Source: Deltaproteobacteria bacterium
Lineage (GTDB): Bacteria; Desulfobacterota; Deferrimicrobia; Deferrimicrobiales; Deferrimicrobiaceae
Direction of reading: 5' to 3'
Length of the DNA stretch: 7,179 nt
NCBI GenBank assembly: GCA_025357175.1
Contig: JANXPS010000253.1
Span: 1 to 7,179 of the forward strand
Shown here: piece after piece, positions 1 to 6,609 of the stretch
Layout: each line of letters begins with the position of its first letter
Numbering within the stretch: the first letter of the stretch is position 1
The notes under the pieces: generated by a model
The model's database searches: none
The model's input: only the letters and a program-made list of their open reading frames with translations
Told to the model about the DNA's origin: nothing
Translations under genes and position numbers: made by a program

Positions 1-332
1 TCATTGCCGCAGTCGTATGACTTGATGTCCTGGTTGATCGCTGCATCGACTCTCAGAATGGCGACAGGCAAGGTGTGCTTGAGTATGCCGCTTCGGACGA
101 CAACCAATACCGATCCAGGGCGACACATTCGCGCGGAAGAATTTTCGATCGCGAGATCGGTGATCGACTCACTTGCAGAGGTAATAGTTGTCGCCTTGAT
201 ATCTCCGGACGAAAGCCACGGAATGTCGCCGTTCCAGAAACTCGCGTTCGACCGACTCGGGGTCCCGCCGCCGTGGGAGTGGAATAACTCTCCGACGGCT
301 ACCGTCGCCCAACCCTTCGGCGTTTTGCTCAC
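1..332 (-). CDS. hsdS: Type I R-M specificity subunit HsdS, N-terminal part (runs off the window)
   Basis: The reading frame opens with GTG at 332-330 and stays open for 110 codons to the window edge. The GTG shares GTGA with the hsdM stop, and a GGAAGAGG Shine-Dalgarno lies in the end of hsdM, about 10 nt upstream, which supports this start. The protein reads like the first target-recognition domain of HsdS: a tryptophan near residue 8, then GGGTPS (about residues 21-26), FWNGDIPWLSSGDIK, VVRSGIL and INQDIK, all typical conserved stretches. In a type I complex, HsdS recognises one half of a bipartite DNA target with each domain and recruits two HsdM and two HsdR subunits. The second recognition domain and the coiled-coil spacers lie outside the window, so the target cannot be inferred. 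Family assignment is secure; whether the gene is complete is unknown. Confidence 0.93.
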   Translation of the reverse strand, partial: MSKTPKGWATVAVGELFHSHGGGTPSRSNASFWNGDIPWLSSGDIKATTITSASESITDLAIENSSARMCRPGSVLVVVRSGILKHTLPVAILRVDAAINQDIKSYDCGN

Positions 333-1783
333 GCCTCGACGCCCTCTTCCTGCTCGATCAATCGGACGATTTCGCGGAGGTCGTCGACGACCGCTTCGAG
401 CTCGGTGATTGCCTCGCTGGCGAGGTCCTGCGGTTCGGGAAGGGAGTCGCCGTCCTCGACCGAGTCGTCTTTGAGCCAGGTGATGTCGAGCTTGTAGTCG
501 CGCGCCTTGACGTCGGCGATCGAGAAGGGGCGGAAGCGACCCGTTTCGCCCGTGTCCATGCGTTTCGAGCGGCCGTCGGGATCCTTCCCGTAGGCCGCGT
601 CGAACTCGGAGAAGTGGGCGGCCGACAGCGGGCGTTCCTTTTTCGTGATGCCGGGCACGTTGGAGCGAGCGTCGAAGATCCAGGTGGTCTCGGTCGGCAG
701 CCCTTTCTGGAAGAAGATTACGTTGGCCTTGACGCCCTGGCTGTATGGCGTGAAGGTGCCGCGGGGCAGACGCAGAACCGTGTGCAGGTTGCAGTCCTTC
801 ATCAGGATCTCGAACACCTCGCCCGCCTTCCCCTCGAACAGGCAGTTGTCGGGAAGGACCATCGCGGCGCGGCCGCCGGGCGTCAGGATGTTCACGACAT
901 GCTGGACGAAGTTGAGCTGCTTGTTGCTCGTCTCGATCGTGAAGTCCTCCCGCTCGGGCACCTGGTTGGCGCCCTTGGTGCCGAAAGGCGGATTCGTGAG
1001 AATCACGTCGTACCGCTCGCCCCGGTCGGGCTCGTAGATCGTGTCGCCCAGATAGATGTGCGGCTCGACCCCATGCAAGTAGAGGTTCATCAGCGCGAGG
1101 CGGCGCGGGCGTTCGACGAGATCCTGCCCGAAGTAGGTCTTCTGCGCGATCCGCTTCGCCTCGGCGCGGTCGAAGACGCCGCCGCTCTGCTCCATCAGCC
1201 ATTCGTGAGCGCAGACGAGAAAGCCGCCGGTCCCGCAGGCGGGGTCGCACACCTTGAAATCGGCCTTGTCCCGCGGATCCGGGCGCATGACGCGCACGAT
1301 CGACTGGATGAGCACGCGCGGGGTGAAGTATTGTCCCGCCCCCTTCTTGCCCTCGTTGGCGGCCTTTTCCAGCAACCCTTCGAAGACGGCGCCCTTGACG
1401 TCGAGGTCGAGCGACATCCAGTCTTCCTCGTCGATCAGGCCGATGAGCCGCTTGAGATTGACCGGGTTGTTGAAGCAGGGCATGGCCTTGCCGAAGATGT
1501 CGCCGAGCAGAGCCGGCTGCTTGCCGAGCGCCCGGAGCACATCCGAGAAATGCTCCAGCAGCGCGGTGCCGTTGGCCTCGCGCAGGGCGGTCCAGCCGCA
1601 GTCGGTCGTGACCGACTGCCCCTTCTCGTTCTTCCAGTCGATCCTGCGAAGGTCGATGCTGCGCTCGTCGGCCATTTTGAGAAACAGCAGGTAGGTGATC
1701 TGCTCGATGTAGTCGCCGTAGTCGATCCCGTCATGGCGAAGCGTGTGACAGAAGCCCCACAGTTTTCCTACGATGTCGCTCAT
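329..1783 (-). CDS. hsdM: Type I R-M DNA adenine methyltransferase HsdM
   Basis: This 484-residue subunit is predicted to transfer a methyl group from S-adenosylmethionine to adenine N6 at the site chosen by HsdS. An N-terminal helical domain (about residues 1-140, opening with GKLWGFCHTLRHDGI) is followed by the catalytic domain. There, GAGQYFTPR (148-156) is the motif X region, DPACGTGGF (180-188) is motif I for cofactor binding, and NPPF (264-267) is catalytic motif IV. A C-terminal helical tail (about 455-484) is suited to contact with HsdS. The length is close to the family norm and I see no gap in the conserved order, so it is probably active. The start has an AAGGGA Shine-Dalgarno (1789-1794) 5 nt upstream that touches the hsdR stop codon, suggesting coupled translation. 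It overlaps hsdS by 4 nt. Confidence 0.97.
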   Translation of the reverse strand: MSDIVGKLWGFCHTLRHDGIDYGDYIEQITYLLFLKMADERSIDLRRIDWKNEKGQSVTTDCGWTALREANGTALLEHFSDVLRALGKQPALLGDIFGKAMPCFNNPVNLKRLIGLIDEEDWMSLDLDVKGAVFEGLLEKAANEGKKGAGQYFTPRVLIQSIVRVMRPDPRDKADFKVCDPACGTGGFLVCAHEWLMEQSGGVFDRAEAKRIAQKTYFGQDLVERPRRLALMNLYLHGVEPHIYLGDTIYEPDRGERYDVILTNPPFGTKGANQVPEREDFTIETSNKQLNFVQHVVNILTPGGRAAMVLPDNCLFEGKAGEVFEILMKDCNLHTVLRLPRGTFTPYSQGVKANVIFFQKGLPTETTWIFDARSNVPGITKKERPLSAAHFSEFDAAYGKDPDGRSKRMDTGETGRFRPFSIADVKARDYKLDITWLKDDSVEDGDSLPEPQDLASEAITELEAVVDDLREIVRLIEQEEGVEA

Positions 1784-1793
1784 TCAGTTCCCT

Positions 1794-4364
1794 TCAGTTC
1801 GCCGTTGCGACGGCTTCGTTGAGTCGATGGAGCAATTCGGGAAGCGCCCCCCCGAAGATGCGGTCGGCGCGGCCCCACCCGCCGGCACTGGAAAACACCG
1901 GGATGAAATCGAAGTCGTCCCGCCCGATCGAAAGATTCTTCACCAGATGCGCCCGGATCCGCTGGAGCCATTCCATCTGATCGGGTGTGAAGTCGATCCC
2001 GCCGGTGATGCGCATCATCGCGCGGGCAACCCGCTCTTCGGCGGTGAACAGCCCTGCTTCGTTCTTCGCCGCATGACGGACCATCGAGATGATGGCGGCC
2101 ATTGCCTTGTGCAGCGCCTTCTCGTGTGCCCTCCGCAGCGTCTCCTCTTCGAATCGGAGCGGCGAAGCGGCAGCCAGCTTCTTGCGTAATTCTCCCAGCG
2201 GCTCGACGCCCCAGTCCGCGGGGCGGTCGAGCAGGATCTGAAGCGCGTCGATCGAATCCCGGTTCTCCTCGACGAACCGGGAGAACGCGACCAGATAGTC
2301 TTCCGGCTTGTATTCCTTCCCTTCGACGTCGCGGACCATCCAGACGCTTTCGACCTGATCGACCACTTCGAGCCCTTTCAGGAAGGTCCGATCGGGCCGC
2401 TTGAAATCGACCAGCAGTTTCTGGAAAGACGGATTGCGCAGGATGGCCATGACGACGGTGAAGTCGTTGTCGATCCGACCGGGAAGCGCTTCCGCGAATT
2501 GGCGCATGTCGCCGTCCGGAATGAAGGCGGCGAAGTCGGAACGCGCCTCGCCCGACATCTCCTTGTCGGTCCGCATGAGGCGTTTGACGAGACAGCGGAG
2601 GTTGTATCCCCGGTCGCGGTTCTCCCAGACGTCCTCGATGATCTCGACGATGGTGCGCGTCGGGCCGACGGGGACAAGCTCGGTGATCGCGGTCGCCGGC
2701 CGGAGGAAAACGATGAACTCCAGGTCGGGGATATCGACACCGGTTGAAAGCAGGTCGACGGTGACGACGATGCCAGGCTCAGGGCGGTTCCGGAACTCGC
2801 GGATCCGCTGAAGCGGACGATCGACCTTGCCTGTTATTTTCGTGACGAACGATTCGCCGCGGCCGAAGACATCCCTTGCCATCTGGACCAACTGGTCGGC
2901 GTGGGAGGTGTGCGGCAGGTCATTGACCGCGAAGATCAGCGTCTTGGGGAAGCGGCCGGTCCGCTCCTCGTGTTCGAGGGCGTACTTCTTCACCTCTTCG
3001 AGAATCTTCCGGTTCGAATCGGGAACCGTGATGTCGCGTTCGATCGCGCCGGCCTCGTAGCTGCGCTCGTCTTCGAGATGGTCCATCTTTTCGGCGCCGC
3101 TCTTGGTATCGACGACACCGACCAATTCCCCCTCGCTCAGGAAAGCCCCGTCCATTCGGACGGCGGAGCGGACCGCGACCACGTCGTAATCGACGAGAAA
3201 CCCTTCCCTCACCGCGCGCTCGTATTCGTACCGGTAGGCGACGTTTTCGAAGTAGGCCATCGTATGCGCCGCGGGGGTCGCGGTCAGGCCGACCTTGATC
3301 GCGTCGAAGTAATCGAGCGTGTCTCGCCAGATGTTGAGTTCGTTGGCCGTGTATCCACGGTGGCTCTCGTCGGCCACGATCAGGTCGAACGCATGGGCGG
3401 GAATGTCGAGCCGATCGGCATCGTCTTCGGCTTCCGGATCGCCGAGGCCGGCGACGGCTTCCTTCCCGAACAGGTTGATCGTCATCCGCTGGATCGTGCT
3501 GACGTAGACGAAGGCGTGCCCCGGCCCGGGATTCGTCAGGTAGCCGTTGGGCAATACCTTCGGGTCGAACTTTTCCTCTTCCCCGAAATCGCCGGTCTGG
3601 AATCGCTGGCTGTAAACCTCGTAGATCTGGTCGAATTTGTGTCCGCTTTCCGGCTCGAAGGCAGTGAAGGCGCGAACCGCCTGGGCGGCCAGCGCTCGGC
3701 GATCGACGAGGAACAGGATCCGCTTCGCGACGCCCGACTTCATCAATCGGTAGATCTGGTTGACCAACGTGAACGTCTTGCCGGTGCCGGTCGCCATCGC
3801 CACGAGCAGTTTCCGGCGACGGTCCGCAATGGCCGCCTCGACCGCACCATTGCACTCGATCTGGTAGGGGCGAAGTCGGGGATGGTCATTCCGAAGGGCA
3901 CCCAGCGTGGAAAGCGCTCCTTCGAAATCGCGGGCAAGCATTTCTTCGAGCGCCGAGGGCGTCGGGAACGCCACGATCTTTCGCGACCGATTGTCCGGGT
4001 TCCGGACATCGTGATGCCAGATGAGCACGCCATTGGTCGAGTAAAGGAATGGCACATGGAAAGCGCCGAACGACAGCGGGTTGGCCGTTGCGGCCTTGGC
4101 GTATCGCTCCGCCTGGGACAGCACGTTCTGGGGACCCAGCGACAACTTCTTCGCTTCGACGATGCCGAGAATCCGCCCGCCAACGCAAAGCGCATAATCG
4201 GCAGGACCTTTATCGGTCGGATATTCGACGACGGCGCAGCGATCGAGGGAGGACAACGGGCGAGACGCGTCGAACGGAACGACTTTCCATCCGGACGCGA
4301 CAAGCCTAGGATCGACAAGCTTGCGCCGGATGAGCCACTCGGAGTTTGAGGCGGTCGCGGGCAT
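1794..4364 (-). CDS. hsdR: Type I R-M restriction/translocase subunit HsdR (EcoEI-like), lacking helicase motif VI
   Basis: This 856-residue protein is the nuclease and ATP-driven translocase subunit. Nuclease residues of the PD-(D/E)xK type are D56, E70 and K72 (GIVEAKK). The SF2 motor shows Walker A ATGTGKT (191-197), DESH (332-335), TATP (361-364) and motif V TVDLLSTGVDIP (about 535-546). The C-terminal third, from about WENRDRGYN to ADRIFGGALPELL, matches the EcoEI HsdR C-terminal domain. After VFLRP (residue 556) family members normally continue with a QMxGRGTR motif VI and a short FDCFDGTL stretch. Here the protein jumps straight to ATAIT, near base 2696, without a frameshift. I judge this an in-frame loss of roughly 40-50 residues, which should cripple ATP hydrolysis. 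It is first in the operon, 10 bp before hsdM. No strong Shine-Dalgarno precedes its ATG. Confidence 0.95.
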   Translation of the reverse strand: MPATASNSEWLIRRKLVDPRLVASGWKVVPFDASRPLSSLDRCAVVEYPTDKGPADYALCVGGRILGIVEAKKLSLGPQNVLSQAERYAKAATANPLSFGAFHVPFLYSTNGVLIWHHDVRNPDNRSRKIVAFPTPSALEEMLARDFEGALSTLGALRNDHPRLRPYQIECNGAVEAAIADRRRKLLVAMATGTGKTFTLVNQIYRLMKSGVAKRILFLVDRRALAAQAVRAFTAFEPESGHKFDQIYEVYSQRFQTGDFGEEEKFDPKVLPNGYLTNPGPGHAFVYVSTIQRMTINLFGKEAVAGLGDPEAEDDADRLDIPAHAFDLIVADESHRGYTANELNIWRDTLDYFDAIKVGLTATPAAHTMAYFENVAYRYEYERAVREGFLVDYDVVAVRSAVRMDGAFLSEGELVGVVDTKSGAEKMDHLEDERSYEAGAIERDITVPDSNRKILEEVKKYALEHEERTGRFPKTLIFAVNDLPHTSHADQLVQMARDVFGRGESFVTKITGKVDRPLQRIREFRNRPEPGIVVTVDLLSTGVDIPDLEFIVFLRPATAITELVPVGPTRTIVEIIEDVWENRDRGYNLRCLVKRLMRTDKEMSGEARSDFAAFIPDGDMRQFAEALPGRIDNDFTVVMAILRNPSFQKLLVDFKRPDRTFLKGLEVVDQVESVWMVRDVEGKEYKPEDYLVAFSRFVEENRDSIDALQILLDRPADWGVEPLGELRKKLAAASPLRFEEETLRRAHEKALHKAMAAIISMVRHAAKNEAGLFTAEERVARAMMRITGGIDFTPDQMEWLQRIRAHLVKNLSIGRDDFDFIPVFSSAGGWGRADRIFGGALPELLHRLNEAVATAN

Positions 4365-4686
4365 CCGTTACAAGCTATTGCAATCCGGGGAACGAATCAA
4401 TTCCCATGTGCACCGAGCAAATTCCTCATTACCCTTCCCCCTGAATGACCTCACTCGATCTGGCCCCGCCATCTAAAAAGACGCAGCCGACCAAATGCCA
4501 TGGATTCGAGTCGGGTGGCCAGGCTTGATGGATCCAAAAAATCAGGGCATGACCATAAAAAAAGGGGTCTTCGGATTATCGTGTTGTTTCCGGGTTTGGG
4601 TTGACTCACTGCGCATTTCAAGCCTGTGTTGGTAGTCGGACTATAGAGCTTGTGACATCGGCCCCATTCTCCGGATTTTCGTGTTG
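4365..4686. other. Non-coding gap between the ISL3 transposase and hsdR
   Basis: I see no credible gene in this stretch. Next to hsdR there is a short inverted repeat, GGGAA at 4388-4392 facing TTCCC at 4401-4405. On the minus strand a loose promoter-like pair (TTGATT, 17 bp, TAGCTT) lies just upstream of the hsdR ATG, but it would leave almost no leader, so it is weak. Bases 4406-4560 show nothing I can name. Bases 4564-4688 hold two repeated sequences that look like insertion-sequence ends, listed separately. No convincing rho-independent terminator is visible for the genes reading in from the right, so read-through into hsdR is possible. Confidence 0.6.
4572..4588. repeat. Direct repeat copy 1, candidate ISL3 outer end
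   Basis: This 17-bp sequence (CGGATTATCGTGTTGTT) recurs with one mismatch exactly 100 bp downstream, in the same orientation. It is preceded by GGGGTCTT from 4564, giving an outline like the GG-CTCTTC style ends of ISL3 elements. It lies beyond the transposase stop codon, where the right end is expected. That it is an end is inference, because no matching inverted copy is clear on the other side. Confidence 0.6.
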
Positions 4687-4688
4687 TT
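4672..4688. repeat. Direct repeat copy 2, overlapping the transposase stop codon
   Basis: CGGATTTTCGTGTTGTT matches the copy at 4572-4588 in 16 of 17 positions. The minus-strand TAA stop of the transposase (4689-4687) lies partly inside it. It could be the true end of this element, with the outer copy left by another ISL3 insertion, or an internal subterminal repeat. Confidence 0.6.
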
Positions 4689-5559
4689 AATCCCGAACGT
4701 GTTCTGACTCGAAATACTGGATCAGTTTGTCGATATCAGCCCCCAGATAGATCTCGGGTTCGGCCTCATCGGCTCCAATCCAATCCATCGTTACATCGGC
4801 CCAGCTCATTTCCTCGGCCTTGCGCCTTGCTCGGAGGCTGGTTGGTTTGGGCTTCTTCTTTACGAACCCCTGCGTAAAGAGAATCTTGGCTCGCAATGCA
4901 TCGAAGGAATACCCTCGCCCGATCCGGTTCATAGCACGTATGGCCACCACCCTCACGCGCTCCTTGTCGGGCATGTTCTTCAGATAGGCGACAACCGCGT
5001 CCTTCTTTCGGTTTGGCAACAGGTCGACGACGGTTCTGTTTTCAATATTGGTGATGACCGCGCGAGCCTGGTCGAGGATGTGAATTTCGTCGATACCCAT
5101 CCGGGTGGGAGTTTCGAACTTAACAGTCTCCGCCAAGCGGGAAACGTAATCGCGAAAGATATTCCGGACCGTTTTTTCATCAAGGCCGAATTCCAGTGCC
5201 AGGCTGGTATGGCTCCGACGAAGGGTCTGCTCCTCGAGGCGCTCAACAAATCTCCGGGTGGCATGACGCTTTTCATCGGCAAAATATATGGGTTCGTAGA
5301 ACGTGTACTCGCATGCCTTACAGCGGAAGCGTTGCCGGATAAAATTGATGCCCACCTGCTTGCCGTGCATCGGAAGATCCATGATTTTTTGCTCTTTGGT
5401 GCCGAACCCGATGACCTCTTCGCTGGGGCACTCCGGGCAGGCCCGCTGCGGTTCCACGGAGGAGGCGCGAACCATGTACTCCTTCCCGTTTTCATTGCAA
5501 GCGAGGACCTGAACGTTGTGGAGGTTAAGCGATATCTCGATGGCTGCCTGCACGGTCAT
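4687..5559 (-). CDS. ISL3-family transposase with an in-frame internal deletion (probably inactive)
   Basis: The 290-residue product has the ISL3 N-terminal layout. A four-cysteine zinc-finger-like domain (CPEC 41-44, CKAC 80-83) is followed by YTFYEP, a helix-turn-helix (about 116-139), and MGIDEIH with D157, the expected first catalytic aspartate. After VRVV (residue 205, near base 4945) the chain passes directly to AIRAMNRIGRGYSF, which in complete family members comes just after the last catalytic glutamate. The intervening core, about 130-150 residues by comparison with typical lengths near 400-440, is absent along with the second D and the E. The frame is intact. The tail (MSWADVTMDWIGADE) is a usual C-terminal extension. 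Its ATG overlaps the toxin stop codon (ATGA), so it may be translated from the toxin-antitoxin transcript. It could be an inert relic or a DNA-binding derivative. Confidence 0.85.
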   Translation of the reverse strand: MTVQAAIEISLNLHNVQVLACNENGKEYMVRASSVEPQRACPECPSEEVIGFGTKEQKIMDLPMHGKQVGINFIRQRFRCKACEYTFYEPIYFADEKRHATRRFVERLEEQTLRRSHTSLALEFGLDEKTVRNIFRDYVSRLAETVKFETPTRMGIDEIHILDQARAVITNIENRTVVDLLPNRKKDAVVAYLKNMPDKERVRVVAIRAMNRIGRGYSFDALRAKILFTQGFVKKKPKPTSLRARRKAEEMSWADVTMDWIGADEAEPEIYLGADIDKLIQYFESEHVRD

Positions 5560-6098
5560 GAAGAGGTCTCCACTCTCTTTTTCTTGAGGATCGGCAGAAG
5601 GTCCATGACCATTTTCTGCGGGTAACCGCCGGGATCAGAAATCACATGGAACCCGAAGTGTTTGTAGAACGATACAGCCTCTTTGTCGATCGCGTCCGTG
5701 ACGAACAGGCGAACGCCAACATCCTCCTCGGCCTGTAAAGCCTGCCCTAGCGCCCCTTCGAGCAGATAGCGTCCGAGACCCTGTCCTTGGGCATTTGTGT
5801 CAACAGCCAGCCTCGCAAGCAGTATTCCGGGGATCGGAAACGATGGAAGGCGACCAAGTCCCGGTATTGTGGCGAGAGACTCGCTCGAAACGCTCGTTGC
5901 GGCAATCGTGAAATAGCCGGCAATTCGGGGCGGGGTTCCGGCAGGCTCGTCTACTGCGACCCAGGTTTTGGAAAGGGCCTTGTCCTTGTGCTGGGAAGCG
6001 TAATGCTTCAAATACTCTTCAAGCGACCGATGCCGGTTTTCGAAACGGGAGAGCAGTTCCCGGTGCTTCCTGCTGAATGGTTCGAGGCGGATCGACAT
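5556..6098 (-). CDS. GNAT-family acetyltransferase, probable toxin of a type II toxin-antitoxin pair
   Basis: This 180-residue protein has the GNAT fold signature. LARLAVD (about residues 94-100) is followed by the acetyl-CoA pyrophosphate loop QGQGLG (104-109), then VTDAIDKEAVSFYKHFGF (133-150), whose Y145 corresponds to the usual general-acid tyrosine. Relatives of this form paired with an antitoxin (TacT/AtaT type) acetylate the amino group of aminoacyl-tRNA and stop translation; which tRNA is used here cannot be told. The ATG lies 4 bp after the upstream gene's stop and has only a distant AAGG, implying translational coupling to the antitoxin. The lysine-rich end (LKKKRVETSS) runs into the start of the ISL3 transposase, so its last residues may have been altered by that insertion. 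A resistance or housekeeping acetyltransferase is less likely given the neighbour. Confidence 0.85.
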   Translation of the reverse strand: MSIRLEPFSRKHRELLSRFENRHRSLEEYLKHYASQHKDKALSKTWVAVDEPAGTPPRIAGYFTIAATSVSSESLATIPGLGRLPSFPIPGILLARLAVDTNAQGQGLGRYLLEGALGQALQAEEDVGVRLFVTDAIDKEAVSFYKHFGFHVISDPGGYPQKMVMDLLPILKKKRVETSS

Positions 6099-6102
6099 GC
6101 GG

Positions 6103-6504
6103 TCAGCGCGCCTTGTCTTTCCACCGAATCACCGGAGGCTTTCGATCCGGGTTTGAGAGGTTCGCCAGAGCCTTCTGAAGTCCAGCGGTCGGTTTGAACC
6201 CCTCGTCCAGTATCTTGGCGAGCCGCTTCGTTTCCGATTCGGATAACACGATCGATTCGATCATCGGGGCGGTCGTCCTCTCGCGAAGCCGAGTCACGAC
6301 AGGCATGTCGCACGTCACGACCTTCTTCCCGCTTCGCGCCTCGATCATCATCCCGCTGGCAGACTGTTGAAGAACCCAGGCGGAAAGCGCTGCCATTTCG
6401 CGCAACAGTTCGGCCTTGTGGCTTTGATCGAGCCCCAAGGTGCTTCGAACAAGGTCAAGATCTCGTTCGAGGGCCGGATTTGTCAGAGCCTGGAATCGGG
6501 ACAT
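6103..6504 (-). CDS. Probable antitoxin with a DUF1778/TacA-like C-terminal segment
   Basis: This 133-residue protein is encoded immediately before the GNAT toxin. I chose the ATG at 6504 because AAAGGA (6513-6518) lies 8 nt upstream. A possible ATG at 6531 would put its codons over that Shine-Dalgarno and inside the operator. Residues about 84-116 (IVLSESETKRLAKILDEGF and on to LQKALANL) resemble the C-terminal toxin-binding helix and tail of DUF1778 antitoxins. The first 80 residues do not look like the usual short ribbon-helix-helix; they contain a helical stretch (LREMAALSAWVLQQSASG) followed by a basic GKKVV segment, and could be the DNA-binding part. It is likely to neutralise the acetyltransferase and repress its own promoter at the large palindrome. 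The pairing is inferred from order, spacing and the tail; the N-terminal fold is unknown to me. Confidence 0.75.
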   Translation of the reverse strand: MSRFQALTNPALERDLDLVRSTLGLDQSHKAELLREMAALSAWVLQQSASGMMIEARSGKKVVTCDMPVVTRLRERTTAPMIESIVLSESETKRLAKILDEGFKPTAGLQKALANLSNPDRKPPVIRWKDKAR

Positions 6505-6512
6505 GTTGGTTT

Positions 6513-6518
6513 TCCTTT
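6513..6518 (-). promoter_or_regulatory. Ribosome binding site that sets the antitoxin start
   Basis: On the minus strand AAAGGA, within a longer purine run, lies 8 nt before the ATG at 6504. This favours that start over the in-frame ATG at 6531. Confidence 0.75.
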
Positions 6519-6525
6519 CCTGCCT

Positions 6526-6567
6526 GCCCATCCTGTATGAGTAATATATTACTCATACAGGATGGGC
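6526..6567. repeat. Perfect 42-bp palindrome, probable operator of the toxin-antitoxin operon
   Basis: The two 21-bp arms are exact reverse complements with no spacer, centred between 6546 and 6547. The inner part is TGAGTAATATATTACTCA and the outer arms carry CCATCCTGTA. It covers the spacer, the -10 box and the start site of the antitoxin promoter, where autoregulating antitoxins bind. Its length allows for two or more dimers, or a cruciform. A miniature inverted-repeat element is a less likely alternative. Confidence 0.85.
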
Positions 6568-6574
6568 TTGTCAA
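6546..6574 (-). promoter_or_regulatory. Near-consensus sigma70 promoter of the toxin-antitoxin operon
   Basis: Read on the minus strand, a perfect -35 TTGACA (6574-6569) is followed by a 17-bp spacer and -10 TAATAT (6551-6546). Transcription should start near 6539, leaving a leader of about 35 nt before the antitoxin ATG. The -10 lies at the centre of a perfect palindrome, so a mirror -10 exists on the plus strand. The matching -35 position there reads CCTGCC, so only the minus direction should be strong. Confidence 0.85.
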
Positions 6575-6609
6575 CCCATTGTTTCGCGGTCGATCGACCG
6601 GGCCGGCAA

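Larger units (their letters stand above)
4564..5571 (-). mobile_element. ISL3-family element remnant, boundaries tentative
   Basis: The element is defined by the internally deleted ISL3-type transposase and an end-like sequence at 4564-4588. The other end should lie upstream of the transposase ATG, but that stretch is the 3' end of the toxin gene. The best candidate there is the weak GACCTCTTC outline read on the minus strand near 5569-5561. I therefore cannot fix the left boundary or show a target duplication. Transposition without outside help is unlikely because catalytic residues are missing. Confidence 0.4.

Noticed and set aside
614..1822. Long plus-strand open frame opposite hsdM
   Set aside because: It lies antisense to a gene with all methyltransferase motifs. 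High GC content and codon bias create such mirror frames, and the translation shows no domain.
2901..4349. 482-codon plus-strand open frame opposite hsdR
   Set aside because: It is antisense to the conserved HsdR motor and nuclease regions and has the composition of a mirror frame, with no recognisable motif.
4388..4405. GGGAA/TTCCC inverted repeat upstream of hsdR as a controller-protein operator
   Set aside because: The arms are only 5 bp, no controller gene is present, and type I systems do not usually use one.
4548..5612. Matching 9-bp CATGACCAT at 4548-4556 and 5604-5612 as a target-site duplication of the ISL3 element
   Set aside because: The copies are not adjacent to paired inverted ends; one lies inside conserved-looking toxin sequence and the other is separated from the candidate right end by an A-run. 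A 9-bp match between windows this size is plausible by chance.
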